From the NCBI RefSeq assembly GCF_014295035.1, contig NZ_CP060404.1:4620501-4684500 (forward strand): DNA of 64,000 nucleotides, given 5' to 3'. Origin of the DNA: Streptomyces buecherae. Its GTDB lineage: Bacteria; Actinomycetota; Actinomycetes; Streptomycetales; Streptomycetaceae. The notes beneath the pieces are model-generated. The model saw nothing but the letters and a program-made list of their open reading frames with translations, made no database searches and was not told the origin of the DNA. This document shows, one piece after another, positions 43,732-52,496 of the stretch (its first letter is position 1; every line of letters starts with the position of its first letter). Made by a program: the position numbers and the translations under genes.

Positions 43732-45060
43732 TCAGTCGATCGACTCGAAGGGTGGCCAGCCGCTCGACAGCAGGGCCGTCGCCGTTCCCGCGCGGAGTTC
43801 CTCTCTCAGCCGGTCCAACTGGCGAGCGGCGGAGGTGGCCCAGTTCTCCACCTTCATCGACTCGGGTAGTGACAGCGCCTCGATCGGCCACTTGATCTCG
43901 AAGCACTGGCCCACACGCCCGGCCGGGTCCACGGCTACCACGTCCAGGTCGCCAGCAGATCGGCCGTCGGGTCTCGTCACGGGCACTTGCTCGGCGACGA
44001 GAGCACCTGGGGTCGTGCGTAGCCATTCGGTCCATGCGGTTGCACGGTTACCTAGTTCACGTCCGATACTGCCGAACCCCCAGGAGCCGTTGGTAGCGGA
44101 ACGAAGCATGATCGGGGCCACGGCCCGGGGAGTGATCAGGGGCGGGCAGATGATCACGGCGCCACCGTACGGCACGAGCGGGGAGGTCCTGCACGAACAT
44201 CCAGAGCAGTAGGTGAGCCTCTCCACTGCCAGGGCCTGATCAGCCTCGGACACGGTTGGGCACAGGTCCGCGAGGACGGCCATCAGCCGTGGAATCGGCA
44301 TGTGAGCGAGCGTCGACTCCAGTCGTGAGAGCCGGTGCGCTGTCTCCTCACACAGCGAGGCGATCCCCATGATCACCGCCAAAACGCGGGTCATGTCTCC
44401 GGCGGTCATCCCCTCGCGGAGAGGGAAGGTGTCCGCTATTTGGCCCTCGGGCACCGCCTTCCGGTAAGCCTCGATGGTCACGGTGGCGCGGTTGACCGCA
44501 GCCTCCAACACGTCCCCTGGTGGCCCCTTCGGAGAGCCGGCGCTCCTCGTGGAGATCCACCGGTGTGCCGTCTCGGACAGTTTCGGCAACTGCGTCGGAA
44601 CCGAGGCTGCTTGGAGGAACGCGTCGGCGACCTCGACGGCGGGGTTCCAGCTGTGACGCACGCGGAAGCCCCCTCCAGTCCAGCTGACCTGGTAGGCGCC
44701 AGTTCGGACACCGGTCTCCAAGCGGTCCCAGTGCTGGGCTGCGGCAGCCAGCGCCGTGATCTGGCCAGCAGCGGACTCAGAGCATGGACCCGTGCCGAAG
44801 GTGAAGTCGTGATGCCATGCGACGAGTTGGGCGAGGACGCTTTCCCATGGAAGATCGGACTCGACTCCTGAGGCGATCTCCATGGCTCGCAACTTGGTCG
44901 CCGTGCGGAGCAGGTCGTAGATCCTTTCCGGCCCGGACTGCCAAGCCGGGTGCGCACCTACACGGGTACGCGCGTCGGAGACGACGTCCAAGAGATCCAG
45001 CTCGGGCTTCACGGAGACCCCGAATCGCGCATGACCGACGCTCGGTTGAAATTCACGCAC
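43732..45060 (-). CDS. PD-(D/E)XK-like protein between drmB and the MORC ATPase
   Basis: A 442-residue protein that I do not recognise as a named family. The C-terminal 80 residues have a nuclease-like set: SAGDLDVVAVDPAGRVG then CFEIKW, giving Asp373, Glu388 and Lys390, the spacing of a PD-(D/E)XK hairpin. A cysteine cluster (YCSGCSCRTSPL, then VIICPPL) lies at about residues 295-320 and may bind zinc. The N-terminal 280 residues are helical with WHHDFTFGTGPCSES. It follows drmB by 59 bases on the same strand, in the place where DISARM loci usually carry drmC (a PLD nuclease). GTG 45060 is the likely start; GTG 45012 is an alternative. Confidence 0.7.
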   Translation of the reverse strand: MREFQPSVGHARFGVSVKPELDLLDVVSDARTRVGAHPAWQSGPERIYDLLRTATKLRAMEIASGVESDLPWESVLAQLVAWHHDFTFGTGPCSESAAGQITALAAAAQHWDRLETGVRTGAYQVSWTGGGFRVRHSWNPAVEVADAFLQAASVPTQLPKLSETAHRWISTRSAGSPKGPPGDVLEAAVNRATVTIEAYRKAVPEGQIADTFPLREGMTAGDMTRVLAVIMGIASLCEETAHRLSRLESTLAHMPIPRLMAVLADLCPTVSEADQALAVERLTYCSGCSCRTSPLVPYGGAVIICPPLITPRAVAPIMLRSATNGSWGFGSIGRELGNRATAWTEWLRTTPGALVAEQVPVTRPDGRSAGDLDVVAVDPAGRVGQCFEIKWPIEALSLPESMKVENWATSAARQLDRLREELRAGTATALLSSGWPPFESID

Positions 45061-45119
45061 GTTCGGAGAGTGGTGAGGGGAGGGTTCTGGTTCAGTTCCC
45101 GCCCCCCACCACCGGTGAT

Positions 45120-47018
45120 TCACAGGGTCGGATCCCAGTATCCGACCCTGGAACCGTCGGGAGATCCGAACAGATGCCAACGGGAGAGGTTCCGGTTCCA
45201 GGACTGGCAGGCAGTCTCGGGGAGTTGGAGGCAGCCGTGATCCGCGCCCTCGTTGGTGATCATGCAGTTCGGGTCGTACAGACACGCGTCGTTGTCCACT
45301 GCACGGCTGACGACCGCGTCCATATTCTGTTCGAGTACCGTCCGCATGGCACCGAGGCTGAAGTCGCTCCCACCGTTGGGGTAGATGGCGAATGCCAGGT
45401 CGTATGGGAAGAGGTACTCGGACAGGCTCGTCTCGCTGTAGCCGCTGTCGACCGCCAGAGCCCGGAGCAGCTGGTGGGACAGGGAGTGAAGCAGGCCGAA
45501 CAGCTCGTGAACAGGGAGATCAGGGTGCCCGGGCTCCGGCCGGGTCTCGTGAGAGAGGGCCTGACCATCACTGGGACCCAGCTGGTGCACCAACCACTTC
45601 GTGACGCCCCCTGAGTCGTCCAGCGTGCTGCGGCTCACGAGCTCGTTGCGGACCAGCCACCTGCTCACCCGCTCCCGGTCCACGGGGAACAGGAGAGCCT
45701 CCGCTTCTGTGGGGTGAGCGTAGAGGAGGGTCTTCTCGGGTGCGCCTCGTGCGGCACGTCCCCGATAGGGCACTAGGTCGGCCTCCTCGGGGCTGAACCC
45801 CGTCCGGCTGTATCCGATCGCGAGGTAGGTGATCGGAAGATCACTGATCAGGCATGTCTCCTGACCGAGTCCGGCAGCCCTCAGTACACCGGGGTATCGC
45901 TCGTACAGGGCGCGGCGCTCGGGGTTGCGGGCTTCCCGCTGCAGGCGGGGGATACCAAGGCGCTCCAGGTTCAGGACCCGACGATAGGTGTGCAGTTCGG
46001 CCGCAAGCCCGCGGGCGTCGTCGCTCTCGGTGTCCAGCCCGAGGGCTTTGCTCACGCTGTCCCGCAGGTGGTCCACCTCGACCGGCATGAAGCGTGCCCG
46101 GAGTGCGCGCGCCTGATCGTTCAGGCCGACCTCCTCCATCGCACGGATGCTCTCGACGACCTCGTCGGGGACGTCCACCGTGTGCCCGTCCGTGAGCCGC
46201 CGGAACTCGTCCTCGGTGATCTCACCGAGCCACCAGCCGAGCACGGCAGTCGTGTACAGGGGGTTGCTCTGCCGAGTGGCCTCTTCTGCCGTGGTCACGT
46301 TCACGAGCGTCAACCCCTGCCCGACATGCGCCGTGCCCGCGGTGTGGAGCAGGGGGTGCATGAACTTGTCCGGGTAGCTGCACGAGGAGTTGCTGCAACT
46401 CCACTGCACGGACAGTGGAAAGCCGCAGGTCATGCACTCCCACCGGAAGTCACGGAACCGACTCGCGCGGTCGTCCAACCTGAACCGGGTGTGTCCCCTG
46501 GGGCACTTGCTTGGCGGGTACATGGGCGACATCTCGCCACACTTGTGCGCGAAGACGAACTGAAGCTGTCGATTCCCGACTGTGTTGCCACAGGTCGGGC
46601 AGGCCGGTGGCCAGTCGTCCGTTCCGGGCCGTGGGTCACTGGCCGTCCAGACATGCCCGCACCCGCCGCTCGAGCAGCGCACCACCCGAGGCCAGATGCG
46701 GCAGAAGACCTTACCCGGGACCACGACTTCGTAATGGCGATCGGCAAGCCGGTCCTCGTCCCCGGGGAACTCCGGCGCCCGGTCAGCTCCGGCGGAGAGC
46801 GCGTGCCCGGCGGCTCGCCACCTGCGCACGAACCGCATCGCCTCCTGTACCAGGTGCTCGCGGTCGAGCGAGGGACCGTCGAACTCCTCGTCACGCCCGA
46901 ACTGGACCACCTGGGCCGTGTAGCCGCCGCGGTGGTCGAAGGTCTGGCCGGGGCGGTATCGGTAGAGAACCTGGCCCCGGTCCCGAGCCATGTCGTCGTT
47001 CCTCGGGTTGAACGCCAT
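45120..47018 (-). CDS. drmB: DrmB-like protein with DUF1998 domain
   Basis: A 632-residue protein rich in zinc-type cysteines: CSSGGCGHVW and ACPTCGNTVG (about 115-150), HKCGEMSPMYPPSKCPRGH, and ECMTCGFPLSVQWSCSNSSC. The C-terminal DUF1998 region has LLHSLSHQLLRALAV, ETSLSEYLFPYDLAFAIYP and a terminal CLYDPNCMITNEGADHGC. This is DrmB of DISARM, which forms a complex with the DrmA helicase. ATG 47018 has AGGAGG five bases upstream and overlaps the drmA stop (TGATG), so the two are coupled. In published DISARM DrmAB binds DNA with a 5' overhang and loads on phage DNA; that role is inferred for this copy. Confidence 0.9.
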   Translation of the reverse strand: MAFNPRNDDMARDRGQVLYRYRPGQTFDHRGGYTAQVVQFGRDEEFDGPSLDREHLVQEAMRFVRRWRAAGHALSAGADRAPEFPGDEDRLADRHYEVVVPGKVFCRIWPRVVRCSSGGCGHVWTASDPRPGTDDWPPACPTCGNTVGNRQLQFVFAHKCGEMSPMYPPSKCPRGHTRFRLDDRASRFRDFRWECMTCGFPLSVQWSCSNSSCSYPDKFMHPLLHTAGTAHVGQGLTLVNVTTAEEATRQSNPLYTTAVLGWWLGEITEDEFRRLTDGHTVDVPDEVVESIRAMEEVGLNDQARALRARFMPVEVDHLRDSVSKALGLDTESDDARGLAAELHTYRRVLNLERLGIPRLQREARNPERRALYERYPGVLRAAGLGQETCLISDLPITYLAIGYSRTGFSPEEADLVPYRGRAARGAPEKTLLYAHPTEAEALLFPVDRERVSRWLVRNELVSRSTLDDSGGVTKWLVHQLGPSDGQALSHETRPEPGHPDLPVHELFGLLHSLSHQLLRALAVDSGYSETSLSEYLFPYDLAFAIYPNGGSDFSLGAMRTVLEQNMDAVVSRAVDNDACLYDPNCMITNEGADHGCLQLPETACQSWNRNLSRWHLFGSPDGSRVGYWDPTL

Positions 47019-50000
47019 CACGACCTCCTGCTGTCGGATACGACGTGGAACGGGATGCCCTCGGAGACGTCGCGGAGGCTCGTCATGGGCCGGTACTCGA
47101 GGCCCAGGTAGTCGCCAGTCGCGCGGTATCCCCGGTTGTTCCCGCCGGTGAGGCCGGCGGAGGCACCGGCGGAGCGTAGGCTCGCCAGGGCGTGCTCCAC
47201 CATGTCCTCGAGGTCAGTGCGGAGTTCCTGCCCCTCCGGGCGGTCCGACTGGAAGACGGAGTGCAGCACCTCCAGCAGCTCGGTGAGCTGGACCCCTTCC
47301 AGGCCCCCGCTCGAGGGGGCACAGAGGGCGGCCTGCATCTTCGAGAGGTCGTGCAGGTGGCCAGGGGCGTTACCCGCCCGCCACCAGTCACGGTTCGCGA
47401 TCTGGAGAAGTTGCCCCATCAGTATCCCCGGCAGGGTCCTGCGAACCGCGAACCTGCTCCAGCGGTTGATGGCCACCGGCTCGACCATACGGTCGAGGTA
47501 CTCGTGGAACTTGCCGTGATAGCGGTAGTGCGACCGGTCTCTCTCCCTCACGGGGTTGAAGAGCATGAAGACGAGGCCGTGGTAGGCGCGGCCCACCCTC
47601 GATGACGCCTGGATGTACTCCGCCATGGAGCGGGGCATGCCGTTGAACAGCATCAGGTTCAACCGGTCCACGTCGACTCCGTGGCTGACCATGCTGGTGG
47701 CGACGACCATGCCCGTGTTGCCGTTGGTGCTTCCCAGGTCGTCGAGGACGCCGCGTACCTGGTCCAGGCGCGTCTCGCCCTTGAGTTCGGCCACCCTGAG
47801 ATCCGGAAAGCCCTCCCTGCGCAGGGCCTCGTTGACCTGGGTGTCCAGCGAGCGACGGATACGGCCGAAGTCGACCAGAGTGGTGGCGTACGTGAGGCTC
47901 GTCCGGTAAAGGTCGACGACTGCGCGGAGCTCATCCTCCGGCCAACTCCCGAGGGCAGGGGACAGACCCTCTCGCCGGTCGAGTTTCCACAGTGCCCGGT
48001 GGGCGGACGTCAGGATCCTGACCAGCGTCATCTCTGCCGTGCCGCGTGTCGGCATGACTCCGACGAAGCGACGGAGCGGGAGACTCCGGTCGAGGCGCCA
48101 GTAGAAGCTCTCGTCGAGGTTGGGCCCCGGCAGTGGCACCACCACTGACCTGAGACCGAAGAGGTGCTCACTCTGGCGATCCTCGCCCCGGATGGTGGCG
48201 GTGGTGGCGACCACCTTCATTCGGACACCTCGACCGTCGGCACGCTGTCGGGACGACAGAGTGCGCTGCACCTCGGCCAGCAGGCCCTCGTAGTGGCCGG
48301 AAAAAGCTCCGAGCTCTTCGTTGACCATGTGAAGCTCGTCGATGATCTCCAGTGACGGGGAGGGGTCGTAAAGAGGCTCGCCCAGGGGCTGGAGCGGGGT
48401 CTTCGGATGACCCGGCGCATGCCGTTCGTGGCACTTACCGCCCCGACCGAAGCCGTGAGGAGGGCACCAGCAGTCCACGTCGCCGAGGAGGGCGCCGAAC
48501 TTGTCCGACAGCCCTACGTTGGCGAGCTTGTCCAGGGTCCCGACCACGACGGTCGGTAGGTACCGGTAGATCTCGGTGTCGACGACGAGGATCGGCAGAA
48601 CCTTCCCGCACGCCTCGCTGCCGCAGACGTGCTGGAGCCTGAGTCGCTGTGGGTCGGGTGCCGGGATGCGGACTGACCGTTCACCGCAGTAAGGGCAGTC
48701 ATGGACAAGGCGGTACGCATGCCGTCCCTCCTCGCTTGAGCGAAGGCGGTCGATCAGGCGGTCCGTGATCAGCGAGTTGGGGGTGTTACCACCACCGGCG
48801 TAGAAGCCGATGAAGAAGGGCCAGCCGGGATCGCCACCAACCTCCTTGAGCAGGCCGGCGTTCTTGCCACGGACCGTCTCGGCGGCGGCGATCACATCGA
48901 GCTGGCGCTGTGTCTGTTGCAAGGTCAGCAGCCGCAGAGGGAACCGGCACCATGCCGAGACGCCGAGCGCCTTTCCCCGCGCACGGTCGTAGAACATGCA
49001 CACCAGCACCAAGCCGAGATATGCCTCGGTCTTGCCGCCGCCGGTGGGGTACCAGACGACGGTCGCTGCCTCGGTCGGATCCACGTCGTGTTCGTCGCCC
49101 CAGAGGCCAGGTGTGAAGAGGTCCTCGGGATGCTCGCGCCAGGCCAGGGAACTGAGCTGACTGACGATGGCGACCAGCTGGAAGAGCCGCCACCCCCGGC
49201 TGGGTCGCTTCCGCCGCTTGTTGAGCTCCACCATGGACTCGTTGGCCAGCTGGAACGCTGTCAGGAGACGCCTGTCTCTCCGAAGCCAAGCGACACCGTC
49301 ACGGAAGCGGGCGACCTCCAAGGCCGCGGCCCTTCGGTCTGCCTCTTTACGCTGGGCCAGCTCGGGCCTGTCCTGGAGATCCTCGGTGCTCCACACAGGC
49401 GCCCCCAGGTACGCCTCCATCTCGTCAGCGAGCTCGTCGAGAACGGGAAGAGGGTCGGTCGAAAGCGTCGCGTAACTCCAGCGCTCATCGGTTCTGGCCA
49501 CGGCCCGATGGGTGTCGTGCTGAGGGACGGGCACGCTGCGTACGGCCACGAGCCTGCCTTCGTGCCACCGGGGCTCGACACCGCAGTTGTTCGCGTACGC
49601 CCCGAGCTCCCCGGAGTAGCGGTAGGCGTCGGCACCGAGGTCCATCACGATGGGCAGGAGATGGTCACCCTGGATCTCCAGCTCTGCGCGGAACAGGGCG
49701 TTGTCCCTCGCCTCGTCGCGACGGGTACGGCCGGCGTTGCTGCCCCGTCCCTGGACGGTCACGACGGGGTCGGTGGCGAGGTTCTGCAGAGTGACGGTCA
49801 CGCGGAGCCGCCCGGACGCGACCAGCCTCGACGTGATGACGACGTGCGCGGCGGGGGATGGCACTACGGGGTCCCCGCCCACTTCCCGGGCGAGCCACTG
49901 TTCGAAGGTCCGGTCGTCCGCCATCGCGGCAGGAGGAACGAGCCGCTCTCGGCGGTCGTTCCCGACACGACGGTCGGTCCGAGGGTCTTGGAGTGCCACC

Positions 50001-50470
50001 CTCACGGCGTCCTGGAAGGCGCGCTGGAACTCAGCTTCCAAGGTCTGACGCAGGCCGGCCTCTTGTCCCAGCACGACGTCCACGGGCCCGACGGTCACAG
50101 TCAGTCGCTTGAACAGAGGGGCCAGTCTGTACGGCTCTTCGCGCTCACCAGCCCACTCCAGCTGCTGCGATCGGGTCGGAAGTGCCGCGTAGTAGAACGA
50201 TGCCCGCGCCTTGACGCTGATGGAGCTGGCATTGCTGGCCTCGAACTCGAACCCGAGACTGTCCGGTGTCGTGCGGCCGTACCGCGGGGCGGCTCCGCCA
50301 GGTTCGACGGTGTGGGGGCCGAGGCTCTCCATGAAGTACCGAGCACTGGGAGGCTCGCCCAGGCAGACGTCCCCCTGGGCCTCGCCGGTCGCATCGCTGA
50401 CCACCGCGTTGACCAGATGGTCCACGAGAGCAGTCTGCTGGGCAATGCTTGGCTCGAACAGGTTGGTCAC
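47018..50470 (-). CDS. drmA: DrmA-like superfamily 2 helicase
   Basis: A 1150-residue helicase. Walker A is WYPTGGGKTEAYLGL (about residue 475), the DEAH-type box is IIDELHMVNEELG (about 708), motif III VATTATIRG, motif V VATSMVSHGVDVDRLN and motif VI QASSRVGRAYHGLVF. A cysteine zinc region (CPYCGERSVRI, CGSEACGK) and a second (CWCPPHGFGRGGKCHERH) lie between. These match DrmA, the DISARM helicase. The N-terminal 300 residues are beta-rich. GTG 50470 follows GGGGAGGC; a longer frame upstream is Arg-rich and unlikely. It is the first gene of the leftward defence operon, and its stop is shared with the drmB start. Confidence 0.92.
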   Translation of the reverse strand: MTNLFEPSIAQQTALVDHLVNAVVSDATGEAQGDVCLGEPPSARYFMESLGPHTVEPGGAAPRYGRTTPDSLGFEFEASNASSISVKARASFYYAALPTRSQQLEWAGEREEPYRLAPLFKRLTVTVGPVDVVLGQEAGLRQTLEAEFQRAFQDAVRVALQDPRTDRRVGNDRRERLVPPAAMADDRTFEQWLAREVGGDPVVPSPAAHVVITSRLVASGRLRVTVTLQNLATDPVVTVQGRGSNAGRTRRDEARDNALFRAELEIQGDHLLPIVMDLGADAYRYSGELGAYANNCGVEPRWHEGRLVAVRSVPVPQHDTHRAVARTDERWSYATLSTDPLPVLDELADEMEAYLGAPVWSTEDLQDRPELAQRKEADRRAAALEVARFRDGVAWLRRDRRLLTAFQLANESMVELNKRRKRPSRGWRLFQLVAIVSQLSSLAWREHPEDLFTPGLWGDEHDVDPTEAATVVWYPTGGGKTEAYLGLVLVCMFYDRARGKALGVSAWCRFPLRLLTLQQTQRQLDVIAAAETVRGKNAGLLKEVGGDPGWPFFIGFYAGGGNTPNSLITDRLIDRLRSSEEGRHAYRLVHDCPYCGERSVRIPAPDPQRLRLQHVCGSEACGKVLPILVVDTEIYRYLPTVVVGTLDKLANVGLSDKFGALLGDVDCWCPPHGFGRGGKCHERHAPGHPKTPLQPLGEPLYDPSPSLEIIDELHMVNEELGAFSGHYEGLLAEVQRTLSSRQRADGRGVRMKVVATTATIRGEDRQSEHLFGLRSVVVPLPGPNLDESFYWRLDRSLPLRRFVGVMPTRGTAEMTLVRILTSAHRALWKLDRREGLSPALGSWPEDELRAVVDLYRTSLTYATTLVDFGRIRRSLDTQVNEALRREGFPDLRVAELKGETRLDQVRGVLDDLGSTNGNTGMVVATSMVSHGVDVDRLNLMLFNGMPRSMAEYIQASSRVGRAYHGLVFMLFNPVRERDRSHYRYHGKFHEYLDRMVEPVAINRWSRFAVRRTLPGILMGQLLQIANRDWWRAGNAPGHLHDLSKMQAALCAPSSGGLEGVQLTELLEVLHSVFQSDRPEGQELRTDLEDMVEHALASLRSAGASAGLTGGNNRGYRATGDYLGLEYRPMTSLRDVSEGIPFHVVSDSRRS

Positions 50471-50908
50471 GCCGCCTCCCCGTCGGATCCGGCGAGCTCC
50501 GCCGGGCCTGGAAGGGGGCGTGCCCCCGCACATGAGGGAAGGGGTGAGAGCCGAGGTGGCTCAAAAGAGCGTGCCAGTTGAGGCAGACATGCCGAACTGG
50601 CCCGCAGGACGTGGATGTCCACGGGGTCTCCAGGCTCGCGAGTCAGAAGCCGCCATGGCACGACGCCAAAGCCGGACATCTTCTGCTGCTTCGAGCCCCA
50701 GCAGCATCGAACGTATCTCGGCGATGTCGCAAGCGATTACGTATAGTTGCTCGAATCTGTCCGGATCGAGTCTGTCGGTGCCTTGATCTGACGTTCACCA
50801 CCGCGGCTTTGCCGAACGGAGAAGCGAGGTCGGGCGACGACATCCAGCGGGACCTGCTGCGAAGACGCCCGGGCTGTACGCCGCTGGTCCCTCAGGCATG
50901 ATTGGCGC
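50471..50908 (-). other. Divergent control region between drmA and the HNH gene
   Basis: 438 bases, less GC-rich, with the promoter(s) for the defence operon presumably here. On the minus strand 50561-50785 is an open stretch with a protein-like translation (DRFEQLYVIACDIAEIRSML, then GLEAAEDVRLWRRAMAA), preceded by a stop and lacking a usual start codon. It may be a decayed gene of the operon or a leader. A -10-like TACGTATA is at about 50738-50745. Confidence 0.4.
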
Positions 50909-51922
50909 ATGATTCCGGAGGCCGATATAGGCGCCAGTCGCGACTACGAACTGGTCGATGTGCGAGCAGTCCTCACCACCAAGAACGTGGCCGCTGCGTG
51001 GTTGATGCTGGCGCTGGGTGCCAACCGGGAGCATGCCGGAAACGACGGTTATGACGACAGTGCGTCTCTGCACTACAGCTGGGACAGCACCGTTCAGAAC
51101 CATGCTCGTGTGGCGGTGGGGGACGTCATAGCTCTTTGGGACAGGAAGGAGCTCGTCGGCGTTTCGGTGATAGAGGCGATCAACACCGCATCGGCCGAGA
51201 AGGTGCTGTACTCCTGTCCTCGGTGTGGCAAGGCTGACATCAAACGGCGTCACCGGGAGAAGCCAGCCTACCGCTGCGGCAAGTGCGGACACCTCTTTGC
51301 CGCCCCACGTCAGAAGACCAAGTCGGTGACTACCTACCGGTCTTCGCACGGCAAGAGATGGATGAACGGGCGTGGTCTGCTCTCGGGCTCCGAGCTGCGG
51401 GCCCTCTGCGAATCTCCGAAGTCGCAGTTGAGTATGCGCCCTGCGCGATGGGAGCGGCTACGGCAGGCACTTCTGGACGCGACCGGTCAGGCCAGCACCG
51501 TGAAGGACATTGCCGCAGCCGCTCGTCTGGCCATAGCAGGAGGCCACAAGGAATCGCTCGTGCGAACGCGCGTCGGACAAGAGGTCTTCCGCGCGCGTCT
51601 GTTGCGCGAGCAGGGCGAAGTGTGCGCCTTCACGGGCCCCACGCCGGCGGACGCCCTGGAAGCGGCTCACCTCTACAGCTATGCCGAGAGTGGCGAGCAC
51701 CACGAGTATGGCGGGCTGCTCCTGCGCCGTGACATCCACAGGCTCTTTGACCTCGGCCATATTGCGGTGGACGTGGCCTCCGGAACCCTCGACGTGATCC
51801 CGAGCCTTCACGGCTATCCGTGTTACGCGCAGCTGCACGGCCAACCTGTGGCGGTGCAGCTGCGACCTGAACATCGGGTCTGGCTTGATGCGCATTGGCT
51901 CGGTAAGCGCCCGCGCGCGTGA
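50909..51922 (+). CDS. HNH endonuclease with N-terminal EVE-like domain and zinc ribbon
   Basis: A 337-residue protein with three parts. Residues 18-95 (WLMLALGANREHAGNDGYDD, SWDSTVQNHARVAVGD, LWDRKELVGVSVIE) resemble EVE/ASCH-type modified-base reading folds. Residues 103-126 are a zinc ribbon (Cys103, 106, 123, 126). Residues 235-290 are the HNH domain: CAFTG, LEAAHLYSY, YGGLLLRRDIHRLFDLGHI. The canonical middle Asn (NGLLL) is Gly here, but the two His are present. This architecture suits a modification-dependent (type IV) restriction enzyme, although the modified base is unknown. It is divergent from drmA and probably part of the same locus. ATG 50909 has a weak ribosome site. Confidence 0.8.
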   Translation: MIPEADIGASRDYELVDVRAVLTTKNVAAAWLMLALGANREHAGNDGYDDSASLHYSWDSTVQNHARVAVGDVIALWDRKELVGVSVIEAINTASAEKVLYSCPRCGKADIKRRHREKPAYRCGKCGHLFAAPRQKTKSVTTYRSSHGKRWMNGRGLLSGSELRALCESPKSQLSMRPARWERLRQALLDATGQASTVKDIAAAARLAIAGGHKESLVRTRVGQEVFRARLLREQGEVCAFTGPTPADALEAAHLYSYAESGEHHEYGGLLLRRDIHRLFDLGHIAVDVASGTLDVIPSLHGYPCYAQLHGQPVAVQLRPEHRVWLDAHWLGKRPRA

Positions 51923-51953
51923 CCGCGTCGGTGGTGGGAGGGGCCGCGACGAT

Positions 51954-52232
51954 CTACTCCGCGCTGGCGTACTTCCTTCGGGTCCGGGCCAGCCAGGCCC
52001 AGCGGGTGAGGGCGCCGACGAGGAGGGAGACGAGGGTGGCACCCCAGTCGATGACGTGGGGGAGGCCGGGGAAGAAGGCGAAGAACGCGAGCGAGGCGGC
52101 GGCGCCAATGGCGAAGGCGATGATGCCGGCGCGGCGGTGCTTCGCTTCCTGGACGGGGTCCTGGGGCGAGGTCTCGGGGGGCGCGTGCGGCTCACTTGGT
52201 GATGTGGTGGCACTGGCTGACTCGCCGCACAC
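51954..52232 (-). CDS. Small two-helix membrane protein
   Basis: A 92-residue protein: a disordered Ser/Pro/Glu-rich N-terminus of 35 residues, then two helices (AGIIAFAIGAAASLAFFAFF and WGATLVSLLVGALTRWAWLA) and a basic RTRRKYASAE tail. It is convergent with the HNH gene, 31 bases apart. The start GTG 52232 lacks a ribosome site and is uncertain. Function unknown; a similar size and layout is common among membrane accessory proteins of defence loci, but nothing here proves it. Confidence 0.5.
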   Translation of the reverse strand: MCGESASATTSPSEPHAPPETSPQDPVQEAKHRRAGIIAFAIGAAASLAFFAFFPGLPHVIDWGATLVSLLVGALTRWAWLARTRRKYASAE

Positions 52233-52496
52233 CGATGATGACGAGGGGCTGTTGCAGGTGCGAGATGGGCATCGTCGGCTTGGCCGCGCTATTCGCCGTC
52301 CGCACCCGTCCGCCCTCGCCCGTTCTCGGCGGCCATCTCAGTGAACTGATGGGGAGCGCGGTCCGCCGTGATCTACTCGGCGGCCACCAGTGGCGCCAGC
52401 TGTACGGGCACGTCGACGCAGGCAAGGGAACGAGAGGCCGGACCTGACTCGAAGTTCTGCTGCGATCGGGTCCGCGGCTGATGAGATGCTCGTCTC

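Noticed and set aside
33123..50470. A complete canonical DISARM or BREX system
   Set aside because: DrmC, DrmD and DrmE are absent, and no PglZ, BrxC or BrxL-like gene is present. Only drmA, drmB and a C5 methyltransferase fit DISARM.
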